A stretch of DNA of 64,000 nucleotides from Haladaptatus salinisoli (lineage in GTDB: Archaea; Halobacteriota; Halobacteria; Halobacteriales; Haladaptataceae): the NCBI RefSeq assembly GCF_020614375.1, contig NZ_CP085327.1:868001-932000 (forward strand), read 5' to 3'. The notes under the pieces were generated by a model, which was not told where the DNA came from, ran no database searches, and was given only the letters and a program-made list of their open reading frames with translations. The position numbers and the translations under genes are program-made. Shown here one piece after another: positions 1 to 8,531 of the stretch (its first letter is position 1; the number at the start of each line of letters is the position of its first letter).

Positions 1-1
1 G

Positions 2-1039
2 TCGTTCACGGTGCTCGTCGGCCCGTCCGGCTGCGGGAAGACGACGACCCTTCGGCTCGTCGCCGGCCTCGAACGCGCGACCGACGGCGAGATCAAGATC
101 GGCGACGAGGTGGTGAACGACCGCCGAGCGTACGAACGGGACATCGCGATGGTGTTCCAAAACTACGCGCTGTACCCGCATAAGACGGTCGAGGAGAACA
201 TGCGCTTCGGCCTCGAACAACACGGGGTCGAGGAGTCGATCATCGAAGAGCGGGTCGCCGAGACGGCGGCGCTCCTCCAGATATCCGACCTGCTAGACCG
301 GCGTCCCGCGGAGCTGTCCGGGGGACAACAACAGCGCGTGGCGCTCGGCCGCGCCATCGTCCGGGAACCCGACGTGTTCCTGATGGACGAACCGCTGTCG
401 AACCTCGACGCGAAGCTCCGGGTGCAGATGCGCGCCGAACTCAACAAGCTCCACGAGAAGCTGTCGACGACGACGGTGTACGTCACCCACGACCAGATCG
501 AAGCGATGACGCTCGCCGACCAGATCGCCGTCATGGACGCCGGGGAGATCCAACAGGTCGGCGATCCGACGTTCGTCTACGCGAACCCGCGGAACCTGTT
601 CGTCGCCGACTTCCTCGGCAGTCCGTCGATGAACTTCGTCGAAGGGACGTTGATGCGCCGCGACGGGTCGCTCGTCGTCGACGCGGGCCCGTTCGAACAC
701 GAGGTCCCCGACTCGTACCGCGACGCGCTCGACGGAAAGCTCGGCGACCGAATCATCGTCGGCATCCGGCCGGAGAACGTCACCCTCCGCCCCGACGGAC
801 TCCCGGCGCTCGTCGAAGTCGTCGAACCGCAGGGCGAAAAGACCGTCCTCGAACTCGACCTCGGCGACGACGTCAGCATCAAAGCCTCCGTCGAACCCGA
901 CGTTCCGGTCGAACGCACCGACCGCGTCAACGTCGAATTCGACCGGCGGTCGCTCCACTACTTCGACGCCGACACCGGCGAATCGCTGACGTACACGCCG
1001 GCTGAACGCTCGGAAGCCTCGGAGGCGACGCTTCGATGA
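2..1039 (+). CDS. Sugar-type ABC transporter ATP-binding protein, 5' end cut by window
   Basis: This is the ATPase of an importer in the MalK/UgpC (CUT1) class, which powers uptake of sugars or related solutes at the membrane. Walker A (GPSGCGKTT) lies at the very left edge, so the first 30 or so residues are outside the window. The signature LSGGQQQR, Walker B with the D-loop ([10 protein letters not shown]) and the switch His (VTHDQIEAM) follow. The last 100 or so residues look like the TOBE regulatory domain of this class. The reading frame is open from base 2, and the GTG at 11 is internal. The stop overlaps the next small gene by four bases. The permeases and binding protein are presumably to the left. 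The GlpR- and PfkB-like genes to the right suggest sugar uptake, but the substrate cannot be told. Confidence 0.93.
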   Translation, partial: SFTVLVGPSGCGKTTTLRLVAGLERATDGEIKIGDEVVNDRRAYERDIAMVFQNYALYPHKTVEENMRFGLEQHGVEESIIEERVAETAALLQISDLLDRRPAELSGGQQQRVALGRAIVREPDVFLMDEPLSNLDAKLRVQMRAELNKLHEKLSTTTVYVTHDQIEAMTLADQIAVMDAGEIQQVGDPTFVYANPRNLFVADFLGSPSMNFVEGTLMRRDGSLVVDAGPFEHEVPDSYRDALDGKLGDRIIVGIRPENVTLRPDGLPALVEVVEPQGEKTVLELDLGDDVSIKASVEPDVPVERTDRVNVEFDRRSLHYFDADTGESLTYTPAERSEASEATLR

Positions 1040-1212
1040 CGCGGACGCCGACCCGACCGACGGTCGACGGAGAACTCCTGTTGGTCGTCGTCTGCTGTCT
1101 CATGGCGCTCCTCGCGGCGTACAACTACCGAATCGAGGCCTACGGCGGAACCGTGGCCGCGGCCGCGGGGGCCGGAATCGCGCTGGCGTTTCTCGTCCTC
1201 CTCTCGGACTGA
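1036..1212 (+). CDS. Small two-helix membrane protein, 58 aa
   Basis: The start codon overlaps the stop of the ABC ATPase gene (ATGA), so the two are probably translated together. The 58-residue product has a short charged N-terminus, a hydrophobic helix at about residues 14-29 ([15 protein letters not shown]), a short linker with YRIEAYGG, and a second helix at about 38-56. No cysteine pair or enzymatic motif is visible. I do not recognise the family. The coupling suggests an accessory subunit of the sugar transporter, but that is inference. Confidence 0.6.
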   Translation: MTRTPTRPTVDGELLLVVVCCLMALLAAYNYRIEAYGGTVAAAAGAGIALAFLVLLSD

Positions 1213-1243
1213 GACGACCGCCCTAACGACCCCGACGCAGACG

Positions 1244-1250
1244 TTATAAT
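1244..1250 (+). promoter_or_regulatory. TATA-like box for glpR-type gene
   Basis: The motif TTATAAT stands alone in a GC-rich gap after the ABC genes. Archaeal transcription normally starts about 25-27 bases downstream, near 1270. That is an ATG in frame with the regulator but 16 codons before its conserved N-terminus. Confidence 0.5.
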
Positions 1251-1284
1251 AACTGACAACCCGCGAAAAATGAAGGATACGCCA

Positions 1285-1304
1285 CCGACTCGCCACCGAG
1301 TCGG
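1285..1304. repeat. Perfect 8-bp inverted repeat before glpR start
   Basis: CCGACTCG and CGAGTCGG are perfect inverted arms separated by four bases. The dyad lies between the predicted transcription start (about 1270) and the conserved regulator start at 1318. It could be an autoregulatory operator or an RNA hairpin in a short leader. Confidence 0.5.
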
Positions 1305-1317
1305 ATCGAATGAACAC

Positions 1318-2076
1318 ATGTTGCCCGACGAACGCAAGCGGAAGATCGTCGACCTGGTTACCGAAGAGAATGGTTGTACCGTCACCGACCTCGCCGGCCG
1401 ACTCGACGTCTCGGAGGCGACCATCCGACGCGACCTCGAGGACGACGACCGCCTCGAGCGTTCGCACGGCGGCGCGCTCCCCGCTAGAACCGTCGGCGAA
1501 GAACGAACCTACGGACAGAAACAGGTTCAGAACCGAGACGCCAAGCGCGCGATCGGCGAACGAGCCGCCGCCGAGATACAGGACAATCAGGTGATCTTTT
1601 TCGACTCCGGAACGACGACCATCGAAGTCGCCAAGAACGTCCCCCCGACCGCGTCCGTCACCGCGGCGACGAACTCGCCGCTCGTGTCGATGCAGCTCGC
1701 TGAGGCGGGCGTCGAAGTGAAGGTCACCGGGGGAACGCTCCGCCGCTCGACGTGGTCGCTCGTCGGGCCGACCGGCGAACAGTTCCTCGAACGAACGAAC
1801 TTCGACCTCCTCTTTCTCGGGACGAACGGTATCCACCCGAACGCCGGGTTGACGACGCCGAACGAGGACGAGGCGCGGGTGAAATCGCTGATGTGCGAGA
1901 GGGCGAGCTGGGTGGTGCTCGTCGCCGACGGGAGCAAACTCGGTCGGCGGAGCTTCTTCCGATTCGCGGAGTTCGACGACGTGGACGCCTACGTTACCGA
2001 CGGTTCGCTCGCGTCGGAGTATCGGGAGTCGTTCGAGGCGGCGAACGTCGAACTCGTGGACGGGGTCGGAACATGA
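1318..2076 (+). CDS. glpR: DeoR/GlpR-family transcriptional regulator
   Basis: The 252-residue protein has an N-terminal DeoR winged helix (about residues 1-57), with the recognition segment DVSEATIRRDL followed by ERSHGGALP, typical of the family. A DeoRC sugar-phosphate sensor domain then follows (FDSGTTTIEVA near residue 95, TNGIHP near 170). In Haloferax the homolog GlpR represses sugar kinase genes. I chose the start at 1318 (MLPDERKRK) because haloarchaeal GlpR proteins begin this way. An in-frame ATG at 1270 fits the TATA box better and would add 16 non-conserved residues. The stop overlaps pfkB by four bases, so the regulator probably controls its own operon. Confidence 0.87.
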   Translation: MLPDERKRKIVDLVTEENGCTVTDLAGRLDVSEATIRRDLEDDDRLERSHGGALPARTVGEERTYGQKQVQNRDAKRAIGERAAAEIQDNQVIFFDSGTTTIEVAKNVPPTASVTAATNSPLVSMQLAEAGVEVKVTGGTLRRSTWSLVGPTGEQFLERTNFDLLFLGTNGIHPNAGLTTPNEDEARVKSLMCERASWVVLVADGSKLGRRSFFRFAEFDDVDAYVTDGSLASEYRESFEAANVELVDGVGT

Positions 2077-2981
2077 TTCTGACGGTGACGCTCAATCCGG
2101 CCGTGGACTACACCGTGACGGTCGACTCCCCGGTCGAACCGGACGGGGTGCTCCGGTCGAGCACGGAGCAGTACGACCCCGGCGGGAAGGGAATCAACGT
2201 CTCGAAGTACCTCGCCGAGCTGGGGGTGGAGACGCTCGCCACCGGACTCGTCGGCGGGTTTCTCGGCCGGTACATCGAGGATCAGCTCACCCGGTGTAAG
2301 GTTCCGAACGACTTCGTCGAGATGGACGTCTGCACGCGGCTCAACACGACGATACTCGCCCCCGACGCCGAGTACAAGCTCAACCAGTCGGGGCAGGGGG
2401 TCAAAGCGGAAACCGTCCGCGAACTCGTCGGGAAGATACGCGAATACGACCCCCAGATCGTCGTCGTCGCCGGAAGCCTCCCGCCGAACCTCGGCCCGGC
2501 GGCCGTCGACCGCATCGCGAACGCGGGGTCGTGGGAGACGGTCGTCGACGTGCAGGGGGATCTGTTGACGGGCGTCGCGGCCGAGTACGCGCTCTGTAAA
2601 CCGAACCGCGACGAACTGGCGAGCGCGACCGGGATGCCCGTACACACCGTCGAGGAGTGCGCTCAAGCCGCGGCGGCGCTTCACGAACGGGGGTTCGACC
2701 GCGTCATCGCCTCGCTGGACGACGACGGGGCGCTCCTCGCTTCGGACGACGGCGTCTTTCACGCCGAATCGCTCGACGTCGACGTGGTCGATACCGTCGG
2801 CGCGGGCGACGGACTGCTCGCAGGCGTGCTCTCGACGCTCGCCCGCGGACAGACGGACAGGATCGCGATCAGGGTCGGCGTCACCGTCGCTTCCCGGGTC
2901 GTCGGGGTTCCCGGAACGACGATTCCCGACATGGCGAACGTCCGCACCGAAGCGACCGAGATTCCGCTCCACGTCGGTTGA
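2073..2981 (+). CDS. pfkB: PfkB-family 1-phosphofructokinase
   Basis: The 302-residue protein is a ribokinase/PfkB carbohydrate kinase, most like 1-phosphofructokinase (fructose 1-phosphate + ATP to fructose 1,6-bisphosphate). The start MILTVTLNPAVDYT, the substrate loop DPGGKGINVSKYL near residue 35, VVAGSLPP near 135 and the catalytic DTVGAGDGLLAG near 240 are all characteristic. The gene starts inside the stop of the GlpR-type gene. The pair GlpR plus PfkB is the usual haloarchaeal fructose-degradation module. Here no PTS genes are in view, and a sugar ABC transporter lies upstream instead. A tagatose-6-phosphate or other PfkB kinase cannot be ruled out. Confidence 0.85.
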   Translation: MILTVTLNPAVDYTVTVDSPVEPDGVLRSSTEQYDPGGKGINVSKYLAELGVETLATGLVGGFLGRYIEDQLTRCKVPNDFVEMDVCTRLNTTILAPDAEYKLNQSGQGVKAETVRELVGKIREYDPQIVVVAGSLPPNLGPAAVDRIANAGSWETVVDVQGDLLTGVAAEYALCKPNRDELASATGMPVHTVEECAQAAAALHERGFDRVIASLDDDGALLASDDGVFHAESLDVDVVDTVGAGDGLLAGVLSTLARGQTDRIAIRVGVTVASRVVGVPGTTIPDMANVRTEATEIPLHVG

Positions 2982-3091
2982 ATCGGATCGCTCAACGGGA
3001 GCCCTCACCGGAACGTTTCCGCGCCGACCCCCGTCCGATCGGCCGTCGTAGCGGTGGAACTATCCGTACACGGTACGCTCCCACGCGGTAG

Positions 3092-4108
3092 ATGTCACCG
3101 AAAAACGGCGCGAGCCGGGACTGGGGCCTCGTGGTGCGGATGGTGGCGACCCTCTGTCTGAGCCTCGCGGTCACCGCACTCCTCGGCGTCGCGTTAGCGC
3201 GGGCGCTGGTTCTCCTCCTCGGCACCGAAGCCGGTCTCGCTCTCTTCGTCGCCGTCGTCGGCCTCCTCGTCGCCGCACAAGTGATCGTCGGCGGTCCGCT
3301 GGAACTCCGTCTCACCCCCGTTCACGAGCGTTCGAGCGAGGAGGCCGCCGAACTGTCGGCGGTCGTCGGGCGAGTCGCGCGCCAACTCGACCTCCCAATG
3401 CCGACCGTCGCGATCGAGGATTCGTCGGTCCCGAACGCCTACACCGTCGGTGTCCTCCCGAACCGAAGTCGACTCGTCGTGACCCGAGGATTGGTGGCGC
3501 TCCTCTCGACCGACGAACTCGAAGCCGTCGTCGCGCACGAGATGGCGCACGTCAAGAATCGCGACGGGGCCGTGATGACCGTCGCCGCGGTCGGCGCGGT
3601 GCTCGCGGGTCGAGGCGCGTCGATAACGAAAGCCCACCTCGAACCGAACTCGCGCGCCGGACGCACGAACCGCCGGCGGAACGCCAACGGGGTGGACATC
3701 GTCGTGGCCGCGTTCCACGTCTTCTTCACCGCGTCGTGGTTCGTCAGCTACCTCCTCGTGAGCGCGCTGACGCGGTACCGCGAGTACGCCGCCGACCGCG
3801 CGGCGGCGCGGATAACCGGAAGCCCCGCCGTCGTCGCGACCGCGCTTCGAAAACTGGACGGTGTCGAGGCGTCGCCGACCCGAGACCTCCGGTCGCGTCA
3901 CTCGTCGATTCAGGAGTTCTGTATCGTCCCCGAGGAGCGGTCTTCGGACGGAGACGACCCCTTCGCTTTCGAATTGGACTCCTACCATCCCCGAACGTCA
4001 CGATTCGCGACGGAGTGGCCTCTCGTGGCGCGCCTCACGCGAACCCATCCGCCGGTCGAGGCGCGGGTGGAGCGATTGCGGGCGCTCGAAGGAGCGGTCA
4101 CCTCGTAG
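3092..4108 (+). CDS. HtpX-like M48-family membrane metalloprotease
   Basis: The product (338 aa) is a zinc metalloprotease of peptidase family M48, a membrane quality-control protease in the HtpX/Ste24 group. Two hydrophobic helices occupy about residues 8-70. The zinc motif HEMAH follows in VVAHEMAHVKNRD near residue 150, with the third ligand Glu in YREYAADRAA near 230. A further hydrophobic stretch near 210 (FHVFFTASWFVSYLLV) precedes the third ligand. A linker of about 25 residues rich in Arg and Asn (RTNRRRNANG) lies between the active-site helix and that stretch. The gene stands alone between pfkB and a convergent gene. Confidence 0.88.
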   Translation: MSPKNGASRDWGLVVRMVATLCLSLAVTALLGVALARALVLLLGTEAGLALFVAVVGLLVAAQVIVGGPLELRLTPVHERSSEEAAELSAVVGRVARQLDLPMPTVAIEDSSVPNAYTVGVLPNRSRLVVTRGLVALLSTDELEAVVAHEMAHVKNRDGAVMTVAAVGAVLAGRGASITKAHLEPNSRAGRTNRRRNANGVDIVVAAFHVFFTASWFVSYLLVSALTRYREYAADRAAARITGSPAVVATALRKLDGVEASPTRDLRSRHSSIQEFCIVPEERSSDGDDPFAFELDSYHPRTSRFATEWPLVARLTRTHPPVEARVERLRALEGAVTS

Positions 4109-4153
4109 TCGTCCGCGTTTCAACGCGAGAGAAGCGAAAGGTCCTGCGTTCGT

Positions 4154-5350
4154 CTACTTCACCGTGGTGATGGTGACCTCGTCGGTGGTCTTCGCGCCCT
4201 TGTCGTCGGTCACCTGCAGGACGACTTGGTAGGTTCCGCACTTGTTCACCGTCAGCTTCGTCTTCTTCCCGGCGGTTTCGAACGAGCCGTCGCCGTCCAG
4301 GTCCCACATGTACTCCACGATTTCGCTGTCGCCGTCCTCGGACTTGGACGCGTCGAGCGTGACGGTCTGGCCCCTTTCGAGCGACCCGTCGCTCACGTTG
4401 CTCGGGCTCGTCCGAATCCGCGCGACGGGCGGTTCGTTCTTCTCGTCGCCGGAGCCGGTGTCGTCGTTTCCACCGCCGCCTCCGCCGTCGTTCCCTTCGC
4501 CGCCGTCCCCGCCGTCGTTACCCTCGCCGCCGTCGTCTCCGCCGCCGCCGTCCCCGCCGTCGCCCGACGTCGCGAAGAGTTCCTCTTCGACGAGCTGCCG
4601 GGCGAGGTTCGTGTGCCACTGCACGCGCTTGTCGAGCGAGGTGTCCTTCGACGTTACTTCCGCGAGGTAGGCGCGCGCGCCGGCGTCTCGGGCCGCCTTG
4701 TGGGTGAATAAACCGTTCGGTTCGTTCGAGGACGGGGAGAACGCGTCCGTCGAGAACTCGTACCCGTCGCGGGAGACGTAGTTCTCGTTCAGGTAGTTCG
4801 CGGTCTCCTTGGCCTCGGCGGACGCCGCCTCCTCCCAGTTGTAGAAGATCGCCTGCCCGACGCCGCCGACCATGTCGCCGTCGTAGATGCCGACCGATTC
4901 GTGGAGGTCCGCGACCACGTCCGGTTGGTACTCCTCGACGACGCCCCAGATTGCGCGCGCCAGTTCCGTCTCCGGCGCTTCGCCCGTGGGGAACTGGCGG
5001 TTCAGGTCGCCGTCGCCGTCGGACGTCCGCGAATCCTGCGCGACGGCCTCGGCGTTCGCCTTCGGAATCGTCACCAGCGTCCCGCGCGCGATGTCCCACT
5101 CGGCGATCTTCGCCGCGGCTTTGTATCCCGCCTCCTCGTTCCCGTGCATCCCGCCGACGATGAGCGCCGTCGGCCCGGATTGATCCGCCTTCGTCACGTA
5201 CACCTTCGTCGCTTTGTCGGTCCCGCTCATGAGGGTGAACGACTCCCTCGAAACGGACGACGTTTCGCTCTGACCGCTCGTCTGTACCGCGCCGAGTCCC
5301 AGTAGTCCCGCGGTGCCGGCCGCCGTCAAAAACGTGCGTCGTGTTGTCAT
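4154..5350 (-). CDS. Tat-exported M14/AstE-like zinc carboxypeptidase with PKD domain
   Basis: The 398-residue protein opens with a twin-arginine signal (TTRRTFLTAAGTAGLLG), so it is exported folded. The catalytic domain resembles the succinylglutamate desuccinylase/aspartoacylase branch of M14. It has the zinc motif GGMHGNEEAG near residue 67, the third ligand in ADLHES near 148, and a likely catalytic Glu in YLAEVTS near 230. A Gly/Asp-rich linker of about 55 residues follows. A C-terminal PKD domain comes next (GQTVTLDASKSEDGD, then EYMWDLDGDGSFE), typical of secreted haloarchaeal hydrolases. The substrate is unknown; a cell-wall or peptide amidase role is inference. A long palindrome and an inverted repeat lie upstream. 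Confidence 0.82.
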   Translation of the reverse strand: MTTRRTFLTAAGTAGLLGLGAVQTSGQSETSSVSRESFTLMSGTDKATKVYVTKADQSGPTALIVGGMHGNEEAGYKAAAKIAEWDIARGTLVTIPKANAEAVAQDSRTSDGDGDLNRQFPTGEAPETELARAIWGVVEEYQPDVVADLHESVGIYDGDMVGGVGQAIFYNWEEAASAEAKETANYLNENYVSRDGYEFSTDAFSPSSNEPNGLFTHKAARDAGARAYLAEVTSKDTSLDKRVQWHTNLARQLVEEELFATSGDGGDGGGGDDGGEGNDGGDGGEGNDGGGGGGNDDTGSGDEKNEPPVARIRTSPSNVSDGSLERGQTVTLDASKSEDGDSEIVEYMWDLDGDGSFETAGKKTKLTVNKCGTYQVVLQVTDDKGAKTTDEVTITTVK

Positions 5351-5385
5351 TGCTGTCCAGTTGGTCGTTGAAGTACTGGGTTATG

Positions 5386-5410
5386 TTTTTTTGGTTTTCG
5401 TCCAAAAAAA
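5386..5410. repeat. 9-bp inverted repeat with A/T tracts
   Basis: TTTTTTTGG and CCAAAAAAA are perfect arms separated by seven bases. The repeat sits 36-60 bases upstream of the carboxypeptidase start, where its promoter should lie. It stands out from the GC-rich surroundings. Confidence 0.6.
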
Positions 5411-5424
5411 GAAGGTCCTTTCAC

Positions 5425-5442
5425 ATAATTATGCATAATTAT
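5425..5442. promoter_or_regulatory. 18-bp perfect palindrome in divergent promoter region
   Basis: ATAATTATGCATAATTAT reads the same on both strands. It lies between two divergent genes, about 75 bases from the carboxypeptidase start and 152 from the M42 peptidase start. A dimeric regulator's operator is the simplest reading. The cognate protein is not known. Confidence 0.5.
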
Positions 5443-5593
5443 CGGAAATATTACGTTGGTGTTCCGTACATTTTCAACGCAGTATGGTTTGCCGAATTGG
5501 AAAACGTTCGGGACGGTCGTGGCCGCAGTCCGGTCTCGGCGTCCGGATTGCGGTTACCCGAACGGTTAACCCCCGCTCGGACACGCATAGCCC

Positions 5594-6661
5594 ATGCACG
5601 TTTCGCTCGATGACCTCGAAACGCTGGTCGAAGCGGCCGGTGCGCCCGGAAACGAGTACGCCGTCGCCGACCGGTTCGCCGAACTGATAGAGCCGCACGT
5701 GGACGACGTCTCGTTCGATCCGATGGGGAACGTCGTCGCCACGAGCGAGGGAAGCGACTTCGAAATCATGCTCGCGGCCCACACCGACGAACTGGGCTTC
5801 CTCGTCGACGACGTGGACGAGGACGGCTTCCTCCGGTTCCGGATGCTGGGCGGGCACTACAAGGGGAATCTCTCCGGTCAGCGGGTTCGCGTCGGTCCCG
5901 ACGGCGTCCTCGGCGTCGTCGGTCCGCGGTGTCGACACTACATGAGCGGCGAGGAGAAAGAGTCCCTACCGGAGAACCTCCGCATCGACGTCGGGGCCGC
6001 TTCCCGCGAGGAGGTAGCGGCGTTGAACGTCGAACCCGGCGACTACGCGACGTGGGACTGCGGCGTCTCGGAACTCGCAAACGACCGCGTCTCAGGGCGG
6101 GCGCTGGACGACCGCATCGCGCTGGCGATCCTCCTCGCCGTCGCGCGCGAGGAGGACGTCGACCCCACGGTTCACTACGTCGCCACCGTGCAGGAGGAGG
6201 TCGGTCTCCGCGGGGCGCGGGCGGCGGGACACGACGTCGACCCGGACGTCGGCGTCGCGCTCGAGATCTTCCCGGTGGACGACTACCCCGCCGGGAGGAG
6301 CGACGGCGTGAACGCGACGCTGGACGGCGGTCCGGTCGTCGAGTTCGCCGACGGCACCTCGGAGTACCTCTTCGGCGGCGTCATCGTCGACAGGCAGACC
6401 AGAACGTGGCTCCGCGACGCCGCGGACGCGGCGGACGTTTCGATTCAACACGACGTGATGCTCTCCGGGTCGACCGACGCGACCGAACTCCAGCAGGTGC
6501 GCGGCGGTCGCCACGCCGGAGCCATCGCGGTTCCCTGCCGCTACACGCACTCGCCGGTCGAGACGCTCTCGATGCGCGACGCGGAGGAGACCGCGGAGGT
6601 GCTGCTGTCGGCGCTCGGACGCGAGTTTCCGGGGCGGGACGAGATTCGCCGACCCCGGTGA
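5594..6661 (+). CDS. M42-family glutamyl aminopeptidase-like metallopeptidase
   Basis: The 355-residue protein belongs to the M42 peptidases (tetrahedral aminopeptidases, once called endoglucanase M), which trim peptides in the cytoplasm with two metal ions. Metal and catalytic motifs are visible: AAHTDELGF near residue 60, DDRIALAIL near 170, QEEVGLRGAR near 202, ALEIFPVDDYP near 225, and the last His in RYTHSPVE near 318. Length is typical. There is no signal peptide. It ends about 50 bases before the convergent end of the siderophore operon and appears independent of it. Confidence 0.9.
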   Translation: MHVSLDDLETLVEAAGAPGNEYAVADRFAELIEPHVDDVSFDPMGNVVATSEGSDFEIMLAAHTDELGFLVDDVDEDGFLRFRMLGGHYKGNLSGQRVRVGPDGVLGVVGPRCRHYMSGEEKESLPENLRIDVGAASREEVAALNVEPGDYATWDCGVSELANDRVSGRALDDRIALAILLAVAREEDVDPTVHYVATVQEEVGLRGARAAGHDVDPDVGVALEIFPVDDYPAGRSDGVNATLDGGPVVEFADGTSEYLFGGVIVDRQTRTWLRDAADAADVSIQHDVMLSGSTDATELQQVRGGRHAGAIAVPCRYTHSPVETLSMRDAEETAEVLLSALGREFPGRDEIRRPR

Positions 6662-6714
6662 GGGGTCGGCCGCCGCCTCGCCCGGTACCTGCTCCGCACC
6701 TCGTTCCGCTGCGC

Positions 6715-8529
6715 TTACTCCTCCGCGACCTCGTGGAGCGGGTTCGGCACCGTCCCGTGCTCGGAGGCGTGCGGGCGACCGTCGGCGTCCTCGTAACCGT
6801 ACTCGAGCAGTCGGTTCCGGTTCAGACAGAGCTTCGTAAACTCGGGGCGGAGCAGGTCGAACAGTTCGAAGCGGTCTTCGAGTTCGGGGAACCGGGACTG
6901 GTAGTCGAGCACCGCCCCCCGAACCTGCGCCCAGAACTGCTCCTCCGGGTAGTCCGAGTGCGTCTCCAGCGCGTCCGCGACGTACCGGAAGACGCAGACG
7001 AACAGCCCGGAGAAGATGAACTGACAGAGCCCCTCCGGCGGTTCCGCGCGGAGGACGCCCCGGAGTTCCTCGGGAAGCGATTCGAGTTCGGGGAGCGGCC
7101 GGTCGCTGACGTTCACGTCGTCCACGAAGTCCTTCACCGCGAGGCGGTGCGGCCGCCCGTCCTTCAGCACGAGGATGGCGTTCTGCCCGTGCGGGGAGAA
7201 CACCGTCCCGTAGCGATAGAGGTAGTGGAGCAGCGGCGGGAGCACCGTCTCGAACAGTTCGTCGAGCCACTCCTCCGTCGTCAGCCCCGACCGTTCGACG
7301 AGCGATTCGAGGAACGGCGTTCCGTCCTCCACGTGCATCAGCGCCGAGAGCGTGACCGCTCGCTCGTCGTCGTCGAGGAACGTGTAGATGCTCTCGCGCC
7401 AGACGCAGCCGAGCAGTTCGTCGTACTGGTAGGCCGACCCGTCGAGTTCGGAAAAATCGGGGTGGTCGTAGTTCAGCCCGGCGATTTCGCCGGGAAGGAC
7501 GAGGTCGCACTCCTCGCGCAGGAACTCGTCCCCGTCGCGGACGCCCTTCACGTACTCCGTGACAAGCGGCGCGACCTCCGTGCGCTCGCCCGGCAGGCCG
7601 CGGTAGACGAGCGTGTTGAGGATGCGCATCGGCACCTTGACGTGGTGGCGCTCCTCCTCGTCCACGTTCACGAACGTCCGAATCGACTGCTGGGGGAGGT
7701 ACTCGTCCGGCCCCTCGCCGAGCGGAACGACGTTCTCCGACGCGATCTCGTCGGCGAACAGTTGGACGATGCTGTCGTCCCACTGCCACTCGTGCACCGG
7801 GAGGAGGTAGTAGTCGTCCGGGTCGAGCCCGCGAGATTCGAGTTTCGCCCGGAACCGCTCGCGGTGGCGGCCGAGTTCGCCCTCGACCAGCGACTCGTGG
7901 TCGAGTCCCGAGACGGCGCTGAACGTCGCCCGGTCCCGGGAGACGGCGACCCACGAAAGCGTCGTCGGTCGCTTTCGTTCCGGCGCGTACTCGAGGTAGT
8001 CGTCGTAGCCGAAGCCGAGGCGACCCTTGTTGTACGTTATCCACGGGTGACCGGTCATCTCGCCCTCGAGTTCGGCGTAGTCGAGTTCCGTCGGGTCGAA
8101 CTCGTCTCGCTCGCGCGCCCTCGCTTCGACGTGCGCGTCGGCGAGCATCGTGTTCCGGTACTCCCGAATCAGGTGGCCCGCGGTCAGGTCCGAGACGCCG
8201 ACGGTCTCCTGCGCGTCGAGGAGGAATCGAACGGGGTCGGTCGCGGGTTCCCAGTCGCCCGCCCCTCGGCGCGCTATCGACTCGGGGCGGACGCTGAGCC
8301 AGTCGAACAGCCGCTCCTCGGCCTCGAACCGGTACTCGATGCCCTCGGTCAATCCGATGCGGTATCGCCCGTCCTCGGTTCGCTCGGGGGCGACGAGCTC
8401 CTCGTAGCTGAACTCAGCCAGCATCTTCGCCAGCAGTCGCCGACCGACCGCCGCCCAGATGTCCGGGGTCAGCGCGCTCCGCAGTCGTTCGTACTCGATT
8501 CCGTCGTCGGTGGTGGTGAGTTCCTGCAT
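6715..8529 (-). CDS. rhbF: IucC/RhbF-type siderophore synthetase (NIS synthetase)
   Basis: The product (604 aa) is an NRPS-independent siderophore (NIS) synthetase of the IucA/IucC family. It uses ATP to join a citrate carboxyl to an amine or hydroxylamine. Family signatures include GHPWITYNKGRLGF near residue 163, LLPVHEWQWDDS near 245, QSIRTFVNV near 285, and the active-site region SPHGQNAILVLKDGRP with VKDFVDD near 450-470. It is the last gene of the operon and by position equals RhbF, which adds the second arm to citrate. I chose the ATG at 8529 (MQELTTTDD). It lies two bases after the monooxygenase stop, and the longer open frame upstream is a shadow. Confidence 0.92.
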   Translation of the reverse strand: MQELTTTDDGIEYERLRSALTPDIWAAVGRRLLAKMLAEFSYEELVAPERTEDGRYRIGLTEGIEYRFEAEERLFDWLSVRPESIARRGAGDWEPATDPVRFLLDAQETVGVSDLTAGHLIREYRNTMLADAHVEARARERDEFDPTELDYAELEGEMTGHPWITYNKGRLGFGYDDYLEYAPERKRPTTLSWVAVSRDRATFSAVSGLDHESLVEGELGRHRERFRAKLESRGLDPDDYYLLPVHEWQWDDSIVQLFADEIASENVVPLGEGPDEYLPQQSIRTFVNVDEEERHHVKVPMRILNTLVYRGLPGERTEVAPLVTEYVKGVRDGDEFLREECDLVLPGEIAGLNYDHPDFSELDGSAYQYDELLGCVWRESIYTFLDDDERAVTLSALMHVEDGTPFLESLVERSGLTTEEWLDELFETVLPPLLHYLYRYGTVFSPHGQNAILVLKDGRPHRLAVKDFVDDVNVSDRPLPELESLPEELRGVLRAEPPEGLCQFIFSGLFVCVFRYVADALETHSDYPEEQFWAQVRGAVLDYQSRFPELEDRFELFDLLRPEFTKLCLNRNRLLEYGYEDADGRPHASEHGTVPNPLHEVAEE

Positions 8530-8531
8530 GG

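Noticed and set aside
1321..1333. CCCGACGAACG inside the GlpR gene resembling the hairpin junction
   Set aside because: It is part of conserved coding sequence and has no pairing arms.
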